Numbered from the stretch's first letter, positions 39,701-51,672 are shown. The stretch is DNA of 64,000 nt from Istiophorus platypterus (GCA_016859345.1 CM029112.1:10241089-10305088); one strand, 5' to 3'. Program-made: numbers and translations. Notes: generated by a model from the letters alone, not told the origin.

Positions 39701-42665
39701 TTTTCTCCTTGTACTTATTGTCTTGGATCCACTGTCAGCACCACTTTGGATTAATAAAGAATAAATTAGGTTTTGTTCTGCTTGTTGACAGGTTATATGA
39801 TGTTGGGGCCCAGCGGAGTGAGAGGAGGAAGTGGCTCAGTTGCTTTGACTGTATTCAGGTTGTGTTATTTGTTGTGGCCCTTAGCAGCTATGATTTGACA
39901 CTGATGGAGCACCCCTCCACGGTATGAAAGGCTAATTACTTACTTGGCAGAATTTACATTTTTGCAGAGTCTTAGCGCAAACTTCATCTATATTCTCAGC
40001 CTTGTCCTAATTTTTATTTTTCCATAGAATCGGCTGCAGGAGAGTCTTGAACTTTTTACATCAATCTGCACCAACACGGTCTTTAACAGCACCTCACTGG
40101 TAAGTTTATTTACTCATTTCAGCTGGCTTTCTTAAAGTTGAAGCTTATAGGTATCACTTTGGAGTTTCGTTTTTATGACTCTTGCCTGCGTGTTATGCAC
40201 AGTTTGTCTGCCATGTCTGTTGAAAGCTCGTCTAAAGGGAGAAGCTCTTTGTGGTGTTTTGGTAATCACCTGTGTTTAGCGGAGTGGGCCCATCCCAGCC
40301 ATGATTGCATCTGATGTACATAATTAACATACAAATTTTAATGGAGATGTAGGGGAGGTGATTTCTGTTTTAGTAAAGTGGCTTTGAGCACTGTTTAATG
40401 TTCAGTGTAATAATTTGATATCTTTCCTACTGAGAATTTGCTGGGCTATTGATGTGCATGAATTACTTGTTGATTAATTCAAGGCATTTGGGATGAGGGT
40501 TTACTTATTGCCATTTCCTCGTGCATGATTAAAAAAAAAAAAAAAAAAAAAGTTTTAAATGCTAACTAGGCATTTTCTCTCCCATTAGAAGTGTGAAGTG
40601 ATTCTGTAGAGGTGGTATGAAGTAGCAGAATTGCATATTGATGGAAGATTTCTTAAAATTCTATGTAATCATGTGAACCAGGGTCTGAGCTTTAATGGAT
40701 TTAATGACCATACAAGGTCACTGGAAAGTAATCTGATGTTATTGCAGCGATTGCAATAAGCCACACTAAGTCAATAACTACAAAAAGGCAAGATATAGCA
40801 CCTTATCCTACAGAGGTCAATCAAAATGCTTTACATGCAAAGAGAAGACAGTTTTTTTTTTTAAAGTATAAAACAATTGTGGACAGGTTTTTTTTTTTTT
40901 TTTAATGGCACAGAAAAATTTGAAATAAAATACCATTTTAAAAACTGAGCCTAGCGTGTACAGGACAATAGTCATTTGGAGACAAGATAGATCAAGGTGT
41001 CATCTGTATAGCTATTATAAGCAATCTTGTTGTCTTAGAGAATTTGACCAAGTGGAAGCATTTAAAGGCTGAATAGGAGGGGACCAAAAGCCGAGCCTTG
41101 TGGGACCCTATGTGTCATAGCGGTTCTTTAAAAATACATAATTGCTGGTATGGACTATATATGACCTAAACCACCTGAGGCCAGGGAACCTGAGCCAATA
41201 TTCCAGTCTGTTAGTATTTTATGAGGAAAAGGGTCAACTGCTGGACTAAAATACAATAACACCAGGACTGTTACACTTCCAAAATCATACTTTTCCTCTT
41301 TTCAGTTTCTGTTACCTGATGCACTACTCGGTGACAAACTAAAAAAAACAAAAAAACCCAAAAGGTATTGTTTGTTTTGTTTTTTGTTTTTTTTTTCCCA
41401 TGATTTTTTTTCTTTAAAACCTCAGGTATTATGAATCCATTATGGGGCTTTAAAATAGCCTTTTTAATGCATCAATGCTGACTGCACCTTTCAGTGCTTT
41501 AGTACCAGTAGTCTGACGTGTATCTAATTAGTCCATGCTTAAGTCCATAAAAACAATGTATTTGTGTGTTGTGGCTCTGAAGATGTGCACTTCATGTCAA
41601 TGGCTCTCTGCAAAGCAGCACACTCTGTATTTTTCCATTGTAAGCAGAGAGATCTTTACCAAAGAGTTTAGGATGCTGTTGAGGTAGCTCCATTGAACCA
41701 GGATGCTTCCCTTTTATATTTCAGTTTGGGTTTGTACAGCAGTACAAAGACCGTCTCAGTTGTAGGGTTATTAAGTTCAAACTTGTTGACACGTGAGTAC
41801 CTGCTTTGTCAACAACATGACATAATGGTGCTTTCTGGCCATGCAGTGATATAAAATCCAACAGCTGATGTTGAAAATGATGCTGGGCCTCAGTGAGATC
41901 GATTAATTAAGCTTTTGTGTGTCTTCACATGTGTCAACACCAATGACAGATGTCAAACACAATGTTATTTATATATTGTGTGTTTTGTGTGTTTCTGGGG
42001 CCACGTCTTTCCTGCAGATTCTGTTCATGAACAAAACTGACCTGTTCCGGGAGAAGATCCTGCATTCTGGAAGACACTTGAGATTTTACCTTTCTAGTTA
42101 CACAGGTAAGCTGTAAAGAATTGCTTTTTAGATTGTTTTGTGTAATCAGAATTTCTTCTGGTCAGAGATTGTCACAGTATTCAAATACTCTCCTGTGTTT
42201 GTTTGTATGACTCATTCTGGACATGTTCATACATATTTCACGGTCATTCACAGTAACTGAGAAGCAAACACTAGATGTCATTTTTTGTTTGTGTATTTAG
42301 GGATTGAGAGGGAAAACTGATGTACGGATTTATATTCTCTCTAAGCCAGTGCCATGTTTTGTCAATATTTCATAACATGGATTCGGTGTAGTTTGGACTC
42401 TTAAAGTGCCACTTCACTGAACTCAAACGAATGTCTCTAGATTTGTCATTTTTCTTCCTCTTTTCCCAAACCAGGAGCAGATGGTGATGTGGATGCTGCA
42501 GCCCACCACATCACTTCTATGTTTTCATCATGCAACAGCAGCCCTGACAAGCATGTTTATCACCACTTCACCACAGCCACAGACACCACCAACATACAGG
42601 TGGTCTTCCACATGGTCATAGATCAGATTATCAAGGAGAATCTAGAAGCTGTTCAGCTGCTGTAA
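33757..42665 (+). CDS. gnav1: Heterotrimeric G protein alpha subunit, probably Galpha-v class
   Basis: GTP-binding alpha subunit coupling receptors to effectors at the plasma membrane. Coding parts: 33757-33886, 33989-34080, 34194-34286, 34460-34620, 36941-37069, 39792-39921, 40028-40099, 42018-42105, 42475-42665. Phases join to give 361 aa. MGMC at the N-terminus fits myristoylation (G2) and palmitoylation (C4). Visible motifs are the P-loop GAAESGKS (44-51), switch I DVLRVRVRTCG with catalytic Arg183 and Mg-binding Thr186, switch II DVGAQRSERRKW (205-216), NKTD (274-277) and TTAT (331-334, usually TCAT). The tail ENLEAVQLL lacks the -4 Cys of Gi proteins, so it should not be a pertussis toxin target. 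It does not fit Gs, Gq or G12 tails; the position and GAAESGKS suggest Galpha-v, retained in fish and lost in tetrapods. That class call is inference. An upstream in-frame ATG at 33208 is treated separately. Confidence 0.85.
34621..36940 (+). other. Intron 4 of the G-alpha coding region
   Basis: About 2.3 kb with no recognised exon. A poly-C run lies near 35023-35032, a poly-T near 35190, and a possible Tc1-type end near 35341. Confidence 0.6.
35341..35600 (+). mobile_element. Possible Tc1/mariner-type terminal remnant
   Basis: The start 'tacagtcctggttgaaatta' followed by ttggtgaccc resembles the ends of Tc1-like elements in fish and frogs ('aaattattggcaccc'). No matching inverted repeat was found on the other side, so only a fragment is proposed. 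Confidence 0.35.
37070..39791 (+). other. Intron between switch I and switch II exons of the G-alpha gene
   Basis: About 2.7 kb with no recognised exon, RNA gene or clear transposon. Confidence 0.55.
40100..42017 (+). other. G-alpha intron with a possible degraded interspersed repeat
   Basis: About 1.9 kb without exons. Poly-A and poly-T runs lie near 40532-40550 and 40890-40903. The segment 40960-41110 ('tgtcatctgtatagc', 'ggggaccaaaagccgagcct', 'ttgtgggaccc') resembles a dispersed fish repeat known to me only from memory; its class is not determined. Confidence 0.4.
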
Positions 42666-42830
42666 AAGTCTCCTGATCACTTTTCAGATTGTGTTGTCAT
42701 TCACAGAACTTCAAATTTTATCACAGTTCTGTGTGTAAATGTTTTACCATTTAAGAAATTATTTAAGTGGCGAGTAAGTTTAAGAATTTTCTTTAAGCTG
42801 CACACTTCCATTTTATTTTAAAACATTTTA

Positions 42831-42836
42831 AATAAA
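42831..42836 (+). terminator. Poly(A) signal of the G-alpha gene
   Basis: AATAAA about 165 bp after the stop codon, in an AT-rich 3' UTR. It faces the convergent npb poly(A) signal some 360 bp away. Confidence 0.65.
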
Positions 42837-43194
42837 ATATTTATTGATAAGCATGCCTGGACATTTTAATCTAGTACATTAATTTTATTTGCCCCTTTTT
42901 AAATAACTATATACAGCAAACACTTGCAAAAATGTCCATGTATCATGAGCCATTGCATGTCAAATTTAACCTTGGAGCACTGCAATAATTTTTAAGTATA
43001 TTCCTACATCAGTCTTTTTTTTAAAACATGTTTAATGCATCTAAATGTCCAGTAACAGTATTATTCATTTGTTGATGCAAGCTAATTTGTCTGTATGGCA
43101 AATACATGCCAAACTAGAAAGAAGTGCAGCAAGTAAGTGGTTATCACCAATGTTGATATGTAGACAGTCATTTAAGTGAGGGGCAGCAGCGTGA

Positions 43195-43200
43195 TTTATT
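43195..43200 (-). terminator. npb: Candidate poly(A) signal of npb
   Basis: TTTATT on the plus strand (AATAAA on the minus strand) lies about 230 bp beyond the npb stop codon. Confidence 0.5.
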
Positions 43201-43431
43201 TATTAATGAAAAACACAGACCAAATATATACATTAATACATAAACAGCTTAAAGATTCAAGATAGTTTTATAATAAAATTAATGAATTGTTGAAATGGTA
43301 AATGAAAAGTAGCATATCTTCCATATAGTGCAACATCTTTGTTAAACTTGATGTTAGAATAATATACAGTTTTTAAATGTCACGTCTAAGAAGTAGGCTT
43401 CTTCATCCAGCCCAGCTGTGGGCTTTACCGC

Positions 43432-44754
43432 TCAGTCTCCTGCACAGTCTGAGGAGTCCAGAGAGAGGAGGATGTCTGCTTTGCACTTGAATGAACCTTT
43501 GATTTCCTGGAAGACTTCACAGCTCTGCAGGTTTGGTGTAATGTCTTTGATACAAACCGGCTGTTTGGATAGAAACGCACACAATGCAGTTAAATCAGTG
43601 GTTGTGCTTAAAGAACTTGATCTTTAAAATCTTTACAGTTAAATCATTATATTGAGTTTAGATAGACCTCAGTTTTTATTTTTTAAATCTGTCATTTCAT
43701 AGGATGACAAAGTACATTTAATCAAGCGCTGCAATTTGTACTTGGTTATATTTCTTACAGTTGTACTCACTAATAACTTTGCAGATTAACATTTCCCATA
43801 CACAAAACATGAAGCACTTTAAGTAGGATGCAGTAATACAGGCTAAACTGGCCAATACCATGATAGTATTACATATACCTCCACCACTTAAAATAAGGCT
43901 TCATATATGTAACAGTAATAATACATGAATATAATCCATAAATTTGTTGGTGGCCATTCTGCTGCATAAAGTGTATTCAATACATTCTTGGATTTTTTTT
44001 TTTTTTTAATGCAAGACTTTTAAAGAATTATATATTGTTGTGGGTACATAAGGATCCAAATACTTAAGCATTAGTATAAGAAATAAATAAGACCATTATT
44101 GCCGTTTCTCTACAATTCATCATAATGTTTAGTTTTAGTGATGCTGACCAAACAGCTCGTTCATGACTAAAGTCATGAGTCCAGGAGAAAAGGGTTTCTG
44201 GTCTGAAAATCTATTTTGGCTCTACCATGTTATAAAACGAGTAAGACCACTTCAAAACACAGCCGGAGCAGTGGTCTGAAATTTCACTTGTCTCCTGCCT
44301 GTGTTTTGTCATTTTAAGGAAAAACTGACATTCAGCTTAAAGGATAAAACTGATTTTCAATGTGGATACACTCTTGCGCCCGTGCTCCGAGCTCCCTGTC
44401 TCCGTGCGTAATGCGTAATGGCGAGCCTACCCAACCCAATCCAATCCAACCCAATCCAACCCATACCGCGCTAATTAACAATAGATGACCACTGACCATC
44501 GTCTTCAGGGTGAATCTGTGCGGAATTAATTCGGGAAACACGCTGTTGGTCTCTGACTCATCGCTGTCCGGCTGGTCCAGCTCGGCTCTCCTGACGTACG
44601 GCGACCTCCGGATACCGGACAGCAACCCGGACGCCCTGCCCACCGAGTAGTAGCTCGGACCGGCCACCTGCTTGTACCATGCCTCCGTCGGACCGCAGGC
44701 GACCAGCAGGGAGATCACCACGACGGGCAAGATGATTTTAGCGGACATCTCCAT
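43432..44754 (-). CDS. npb: Prepro-neuropeptide B (two exons)
   Basis: Secreted neuropeptide precursor. In mammals NPB acts through NPBWR1/2 receptors on feeding, pain and hormone release. Exon 1 is 44754-44497 (donor ATG|GTCAGT) and exon 2 is 43560-43432 (acceptor AACAG, stop TGA), giving about 128 aa. Residues 1-25 form a signal peptide ending GPTEA. The mature peptide begins WYKQVAGPSYYSVGRASGLL and runs on through SGIR. A dibasic RR could release a short form, and a second RR after SPYV would release a 29-residue form like mammalian NPB-29. Exon 2 encodes the conserved Cys-containing tail (VCIKDITPNLQSCE, FKCKADILLSLD, DC). The start MEMSAK is preferred over an ATG at 44802, since it gives a clean signal peptide and lies about 50 nt below the expected start site. 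NPB adjoins PCYT2 in human too. Confidence 0.93.
44400..44465. repeat. Short (CCAAT/CCAAC) minisatellite in the npb intron
   Basis: Tandem copies of 'ccaatccaac'-type 5-10 bp units lie just inside the npb intron, beside the exon 1 donor. Confidence 0.8.
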
Positions 44755-44835
44755 GTTTAGCAGCGACACTCGGTCTTGGCGACTGGTCCTCGTCGGTGTC
44801 ACCGCTTACTGCCCATATCTTCGTTTTTAGGGTCT

Positions 44836-44842
44836 ACTTATA
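44836..44842 (-). promoter_or_regulatory. npb: TATA box of npb
   Basis: TATAAGT on the minus strand lies about 30 nt upstream of the position expected for the start site and about 85 nt upstream of the ATG. TATA promoters are common in neuropeptide genes. Confidence 0.6.
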
Positions 44843-45499
44843 GGGACCCCGTGATCATGCTCACAATTTCGTCAACGAAAACCGCTCAGGAGTGGGCGAT
44901 TCACTCCCACCACAGAGAAGCGCTCCACAAAGTTAAAGCTTCTGGAGATGTTTGACATATAGTGGTGTTGGACATATAGTTTCTCTCACGTTTGAGATAA
45001 ATCTTCTGTAATAAAATATTCAAATATCTGATAAGTCTTTATTTGATGTACATTAAATATTTAGTTTCTAATACCATAAAATCAAAAGATAAAATGCAAA
45101 TAAATCAAACATCATCTTAAAAAGCAACCATAAATTGTCAGTGCTAACTGTGAAATAAAAGTGCATGGAAGACGACAAAACATCAGCCTGTCTGATACTG
45201 CATAGGACATGGTTTTCCAGCACCAGAGGCTGGTTTTATACATCTCTTTCAAGTAGAGCTGAAGCTGCACTGACTCTGTGGTGTACGTGACATAATTTCA
45301 GGGGCTGAGGACTCGAGTGGAAAGGAAACCACAGGCCTCCTTTCCACCCATTACAGGAAGATGAGTTTGTATGTAGAATAAAAAGCAGTCGAGAGGGACG
45401 ACACATTTCTCGGACACAAACAAGCAAGAGCTTCTTACAAAGATCTGAAAACAGATCAGTTGTAATGATTTCATGTCTCTTACCAGAACAAGTTTCAGT

Positions 45500-48082
45500 A
45501 TGCACCTCAAACACAGAACCCTGACCTGGACACTGACTCTGCTGTCTCTGGGTGGTAAGTACAGCACTTGCATCATATTCAGTGTTTTATGAAAAATGAT
45601 AAAATCCCAACGATTATAAATGACTCCATCCCTTTCAGGTGTTCTCTGCATTACCTTGAGAGTGAAGCATCGGCAGCAAAATACCTGTGTCGTGATAGGC
45701 TCTTCTGTTGTCATCCCATGTTCATTTTCCCGTCCTGACAACCTGAGAGTGAAGGCAGTTTTGTTGGGTCACCGAAAGTCTCCTTATCTCAAGGGTTGTA
45801 CCGTTTTTTCTAGCAATTTAAGCAAACTCGCCACATGATTTCAGCACATTTGTGACAAACATCACAATTGCTCTTTGAAAATAAACCAAGTAGAACATGA
45901 TGATACAGGAGAATACCTCGTCAGATTTAACAAAGAAAAAGTCAAATGCCCTTGTAAAGTTGGCCCATTATTAGAGGTAGTTGGTAAGTTTTGTTTTTGT
46001 TTTTGTTTTTTTTTTAAATATAAACTTTTGCAACCTTCAAAGTTTATGACTATCTGCACTTCGCTCTTCTAGATTTGAACGTTTTGGTGACAAAACCTCA
46101 TGGAAACGGAACAACGAAGGAGGGCAGTTCCGTGAATCTGACCTGTGTGAACAGCTGTGATGGTGGTCACCTCTCACTTGCTTTCACCTGGTTTAAGAAT
46201 GGAGAACCTATAAATGAAGGTGCTGTACTGTATTTAAGCAACCTTTCCTCCACAGACTCTGGAAACTACACTTGTTCTCTAAGAGCACACACAAGAACAA
46301 CTTCTGGAATCATAAATATTGATGTTGAATGTGAGTACAATATTCCATATTTCAGAGAAATTTGAAACGACTGTAGCAACATTAATTGTACAGTACATGT
46401 TGCTCAATGAACTAAACTCTTGTTTGAAGCATTCAGTGTCCTAATTTTATCTTACCTTCTCGATGTTCAATGCAGTCCCTCAAAAGCCAAAATAATCAAA
46501 TTTTAGAGTTTGTAACACGAGCTCCATGACAGCTAATAACTCTAGTTTTCTTTCAGACGGCCCTAAGAACACATCCGGGTCTGTCAGACCATCAGTGGCG
46601 GTAGATGCTGGCAGCAACATTACTTTGATCTGCAGCAGCCGTGCAAACCCTCCAGTGGAAAATTGTGCCTGGTTTAAACTATATGATGGTGGTATGTTAT
46701 GTGTTGGAAACGAGCCTGAACTGCACATGAGAGAGGTTTCTCCTGCTGTTGATGGCCAGTACTTATGCAGTGCCAGCAACACACATGGAAGTCAAAACTC
46801 TTCAGTTGTGACTTTAAAGGTTAATGGTAAGTTGGGTAACATGCTCATGTTTTCAGTCCCAACTGCATATCCATTGAAATTCACTACATCAGCTCTAAAG
46901 TTATGTATGGGAATTTATTATACAAGTGTGTGTGTGTGTGTGTGTGTGTAAACTCCTCTGAATGTTATGCAACATCACTAACAATTACCTCAGTGCTAAA
47001 ACATATAATTTAAATACCACTTCTATGACATTACAGGCGTCATAAAAATAGACTGGCAGAACAGTTCGGACTGCATAGGGTTGCGCAGTTGTACCCAATA
47101 AAGTGGACAATGGTTATACGTTGTTAAAAGTTTATTTGAAAAGTTCACAGGTGAATTGGATTGTGTTGCATTTCTATTCTTGTGCCCTCACAAAGCTCAC
47201 AAACTGCCTTTGTTCCTTACAGCACATTTTCTCCACAGCACATTTACCAGAGATGTATTTATCATGGCCACTGCTGCGACTGTTACTGCACTTGTCATTG
47301 TGACAACTGTTACTGCCATCAGAGGGTAAGCTGTATTTTGCACTGCATCCCTTTTTTTCTCACATACAAATGATCATGTGATGATGATACAAAGTCTACA
47401 AGTTTCAGATGCACTAAAAAAAGGACGTTGGTGCCAGAGGCTGAATGTGAGGACATACAGGTGGCGTTATCCTTATTTTGAATATTTAAATTTATCATGG
47501 TGCTATTGTATTCTGATTTTGTATGTGACATACAGTATACACTGCATATTGTATATCAAAGGTTAAGCCTTTGTACTTAGGTTGTCTGTTAACATATGAC
47601 ATTAACAAAACTGTTATTAGACGCAATGAAAAATCACAGCTGTCTGAACACCTGATGGAAATCAAATAAAGGAAGAGAGAGTATGTTTTTGGTTTGTGGG
47701 TAAAGGGTCATGAGGTAGCTCAGAAGTGATATTCAAATGTAGAATTTAACATAAGAGAAGAACACTGTTCTACTTCAATCACATCATGTGTTATTTATTA
47801 TTATTGTATCTAGACTGCAGTCTACCTCAACTGGCCCATGATTGACAACAGCCAATCATGTGAGGGAGCAACATTAGAACTTATCTACACAACTATTGAT
47901 TTCAGCACCAAGAGGGAGTCAAGCATGTGAGAGATTTTTACAACTGTTAGCAATTTTTTCAAAATAAATTGTGTTGCATTCGAGGCACATGTACTCATCA
48001 ACTACTTTATTTTACCTGCAGGCAACAGCAGATGGACTCTCATCTTGATGAAGGTTTGATTTACAGCGCAGTGAGAAGGTGA
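45500..48082 (+). pseudogene. CD22/SIGLEC-like Ig receptor with an in-frame stop in the first Ig domain
   Basis: Transmembrane inhibitory-receptor architecture of the expanded fish CD22-like family. Exons: 45500-45554 (signal peptide MHLKHRTLTWTLTLLSLG), 45639-45983 (V-type Ig), 46073-46330 (Ig), 46557-46826 (Ig), 47223-47325 (TM segment VFIMATAATVTALVIV), 47403-47460 (basic cytoplasmic KKR), 47814-47926 and 48022-48082. All eight join in phase to 421 codons. The tail carries ITIM-type motifs LIYTTI and LIYSAV plus TAVYLNW. Ig hallmarks such as DSGNYTC and DGQYLC are present in domains 2 and 3. A TGA at 45836-45838 (codon 85) interrupts exon 2, although the same frame carries on into HNCSLKINQVEHDDTGEY. 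The usual domain 1 Trp also looks replaced. It is either a recent pseudogene or null allele, or carries a base error. Function is inferred from family. Confidence 0.75.
46926..46949 (+). repeat. Short (TG)n tract in the CD22-like gene intron
   Basis: About 12 TG units following the third Ig exon. Confidence 0.9.
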
Positions 48083-48163
48083 AGCTTAGCTACCCCTTAC
48101 ACTTTTCATAAGTATTCACCGTCATGCCTTAGCGCAAGCATTTTCTTTTTCCTTTTTAAATTT

Positions 48164-49970
48164 TTTTTTTATATCAACTTTTAGAACCATTGTCTATTAA
48201 AATTAATTCTTGTTGCTAAAAATGAAAGGGCACCAGCCATCTCTTTAATAATGGCACATACTCATATCATGCCATTTCACTGCTCCGCCTTTGTTAGCTT
48301 TACAGGGTCTTCGGGCAGCCAAAGTCAATGTCAAAGTCAAATAATATGTGAAAATATATTTCATTTGATGCAAATTATTTGGTTTATTTTTAAAGGCATC
48401 TGGGTTTGAACTATGTGGACGCACCCAGTAGTTGTTAGTGTGCTTTCCGGTGCTCTGTGTATTGCAAATCATAGATGCTCTTGTTTATTCTTTTTTGGCA
48501 CTGCACACGTTAATTTGCTGTCGTTAGTCTTACGTTCCTGAGGTTCTCAAGAGAATCTTCCCTTATCCCTTCCTGATACTATAAACAGTTGCAGCAGGTG
48601 TAGCTGGCTGTAATAGTTGAAAATATGTCAACGAAATTAGAGATTTATGTGAGGCAAAAACTATTATACTGGACAAATGAGGGCAACACAGTGTAAAGTG
48701 AAACAGTCAAAGGAAGCACATTTGCTTTTACAGGATAGTTTTTCAGGGTAAAACTGCAGGTGGAGAGAATGTGACAGTTTTGCTAACAACTCTCATTAAG
48801 GTTCAGTCTGTATTGTTTTTAATTTTTTTTTTTTTATCAACTTTAGAACCATTGTCTATTAAAAATTCTTGTTGCTAAAAAATGAAAGGGCACCAGCCAT
48901 CTCTTTAATAATGGCACATACTCATATCATGCCATTTCACTGCTCCGCCTTTGTTAGCTTTACAGGGTCTCAGCCAAAGTCAATGTCAAATATGTGAAAA
49001 TATATTTCATTTGATGCAAATTATTTGGTTTATTTTTAAAGGCATCTGGATGCTCTTGTTTATTCTTTTTGTGATACTATAAACAGTTGCAGCAGGTGAA
49101 GCTGGCTGTAATAGTTGAAAATATGTCAACGAAATTAGAGATTTATGTGAGGCAAAAACTATTATACTTCTGGACAAATGAGGCAACACAGTAAAGTGAA
49201 ACAGTCACAGGATAGTTTTTCAGGGGTAAAACTGCAGGTGGAGAGAATGTGACAGTTTTGCTAACAACTCTCATTACAGTCTGTATTTCTTTTTTTTTTT
49301 TTTTTTTTTTTATATCAACTTTTAGAACCATTGTCTATTAAAATTAATTCTTGTTGCTAAAAATGAAAGGGCACCAGCCATCTCTTTAATAATGGCACAT
49401 ACTCATATCATGCCTTTTCACTGCTCCGCCTTTGTTAGCTTTACAGGGTCTTCGGGCAGCCAAAGTCAATGTCAAAGTCAAACAATATGTGAAAATATAT
49501 TTCATTTGATGCAAATTATTTGGTTTATTTTTAAAGGCATCTGGGTTTGAACTATGTGGACGCACCCAGTAGTTGTTAGTGTGCTTTCCGGTGCTCTGTG
49601 TATTGCAAATCATAGATGCTCTTGTTTATTCTTTTTTGGCACTGCACACGTTAATTTGCTGTCGTTAGTCTTACGTTCCTGAGGTTCTCAAGAGAATCTT
49701 CCCTTATCCCTTACTGATACTATAAACAGTTGCAGCAGGTGTAGCTGGCTGTAATAGTTGAAAATATGTCAACGAAATTAGAGATTTATGTGAGGCAAAA
49801 ACTATTATACTGGACAAATGAGGGCAACACAGTGTAAAGTGAAACAGTCAAAGGAAGCACATTTGCTTTTACAGGATAGTTTTTCAGGGTAAAACTGCAG
49901 GTGGAGAGAATGTGACAGTTTTGCTAACAACTCTCATTAAGGTTCAGTCTGTATTTTTTTTTTTTTTTTT
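48164..49970 (+). repeat. Three tandem copies of a ~660 bp unit; middle copy shortened
   Basis: Each copy starts at a poly-T run with 'ttagaaccattgtctatt' (48181, 48843, 49322) and ends near 'cagtctgtatt'. Copies 1 and 3 are nearly identical (offset about 1141). The middle copy is about 475 bp and lacks several internal blocks, including about 70 nt after 'ggcatctgg' and about 90 nt before 'gatactataaac'. It otherwise differs little. Two matching minus-strand ORFs (48245-48472 and 49386-49613) belong to copies 1 and 3 and are not genes. Confidence 0.95.
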
Positions 49971-51228
49971 TATTGAGGTAACACTGTTATCGCACTATGT
50001 TGAAAACCGTCTTTTCACAATGTCTGCCTGGTGTTGGATGTGCATGAAATAACACACCCCCACCTGTAATCTGCAAACATTCATTCTTAGTAAATAAGCC
50101 TTCTGCCTTATTGTTGTGGCCCTTACTTGCAGCTTAATGGGCAAAATGGTTCTGACATGCTTCTTGTATACTGCATCTGAGAAAATAAACAACTCCACAA
50201 AGCATTGTGGTTCTGAGATTCCATAAATGCCGTGCAAACAGCTCCTCTTACTGTTACATCAATAGTATCCATGTGTAGTTTTCTTAACTTGACAAGTGCA
50301 TGCAGTTTTTTTTCAGTACAGTTTGTAGATTTTTTTTTTTTTGCTATTAAGGCCACAAGACTCATATTTTTTTAATTTTTTCTTTACACAATTTGCATGG
50401 TGAACAGGTTCCAGCACCTTTCCATTGACCTGGGGGCGTAGTCCAAGTTAGTACCATAATCTAGCCTCACAAAAAATAACTGAAATGACAGAGTGGAGGC
50501 TGTCGATATCTTGCTGAAACACCAATCTTGGGTGTTTTAACACCCACTCCCTGGATGAGGACGGCATCCATATTGGGAATCTTTTGATTAAATTGTCCCT
50601 GACCTTGTTACCTCAACTTGTCCAAATTCCAGGATGTTCTGCCCTCTTTTGGCACTTCAAGAGCATAGCACCCTCAGGCAGGGTAGTTTGAAGCCTCCAT
50701 TGCTCTAATGCATGCAAAACACAACTCCCCGCAGTGGGTGAGTGGTGTCCTTGTAGAGAGGCACAGCTCATAACAGGATAAAAGGTCATCCTGCAGGAAT
50801 CACAGGCTGCTCATCATAACAATAATCATCTGCATGTAGAGCGTGTTGCCCTTTACTGAGAGTTTATGGGAACAGGATGGTGTTTGTCTCCTTTGAGAGA
50901 ACATGGGACACAGTATAGGCTACATTTTTGCTTTACATAGACAGAGCATTATGCAAGGCCTAAAAACATGACTGAGGATCGGTTTCCTGCCTAATCAAAG
51001 ACAAAGGACTTCAGAACTTAGTGTTTACTGTTTTCAGCCATGTAGCCTTAAATTGAGAGTGAAACACGACTGATTTATAAACCAAGCGCGGTACATAATG
51101 CATGTTAAGTAAGCGCTACTTTTTTGGATATTTTGTTGTAAGAAGCCAGCTGCCTCCTACTTTTAATTTCCCTTCAATTTGAATTTTTTTTAAATGTTTT
51201 TAAAATATTTTTTTATTTAATATTTTTT
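49971..51228. other. Intergenic region, nothing recognised
   Basis: About 1.25 kb of unique-looking DNA. Poly-T runs lie near 50330. No exon, RNA gene or transposon is recognised on either strand. Confidence 0.5.
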
Positions 51229-51233
51229 ATCTA

Positions 51234-51307
<74 letters not shown>

Positions 51308-51372
51308 TAGATAGAGAGAGAGAGATGTATATATGTATATAAATATATGTATATATGTATGTATATATATAC

Positions 51373-51411
<39 letters not shown>

Positions 51412-51489
51412 TGTATATATATGTATGTGTATATATATGTATGTATATATGTATGTATATATATATGTATGTGTATATGTATATACATA

Positions 51490-51534
<45 letters not shown>

Positions 51535-51590
51535 GTATATATATATGTGTATATATATATGTATATATATGTATATACATATAATATATA

Positions 51591-51621
<31 letters not shown>

Positions 51622-51638
51622 GTGTATATATATATGTA

Positions 51639-51672
<34 letters not shown>

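Noticed and set aside
48245..49613. Two nearly identical 75-codon minus-strand ORFs
   Set aside because: They are the same part of the tandemly repeated noncoding unit, and the middle copy lacks the ORF.
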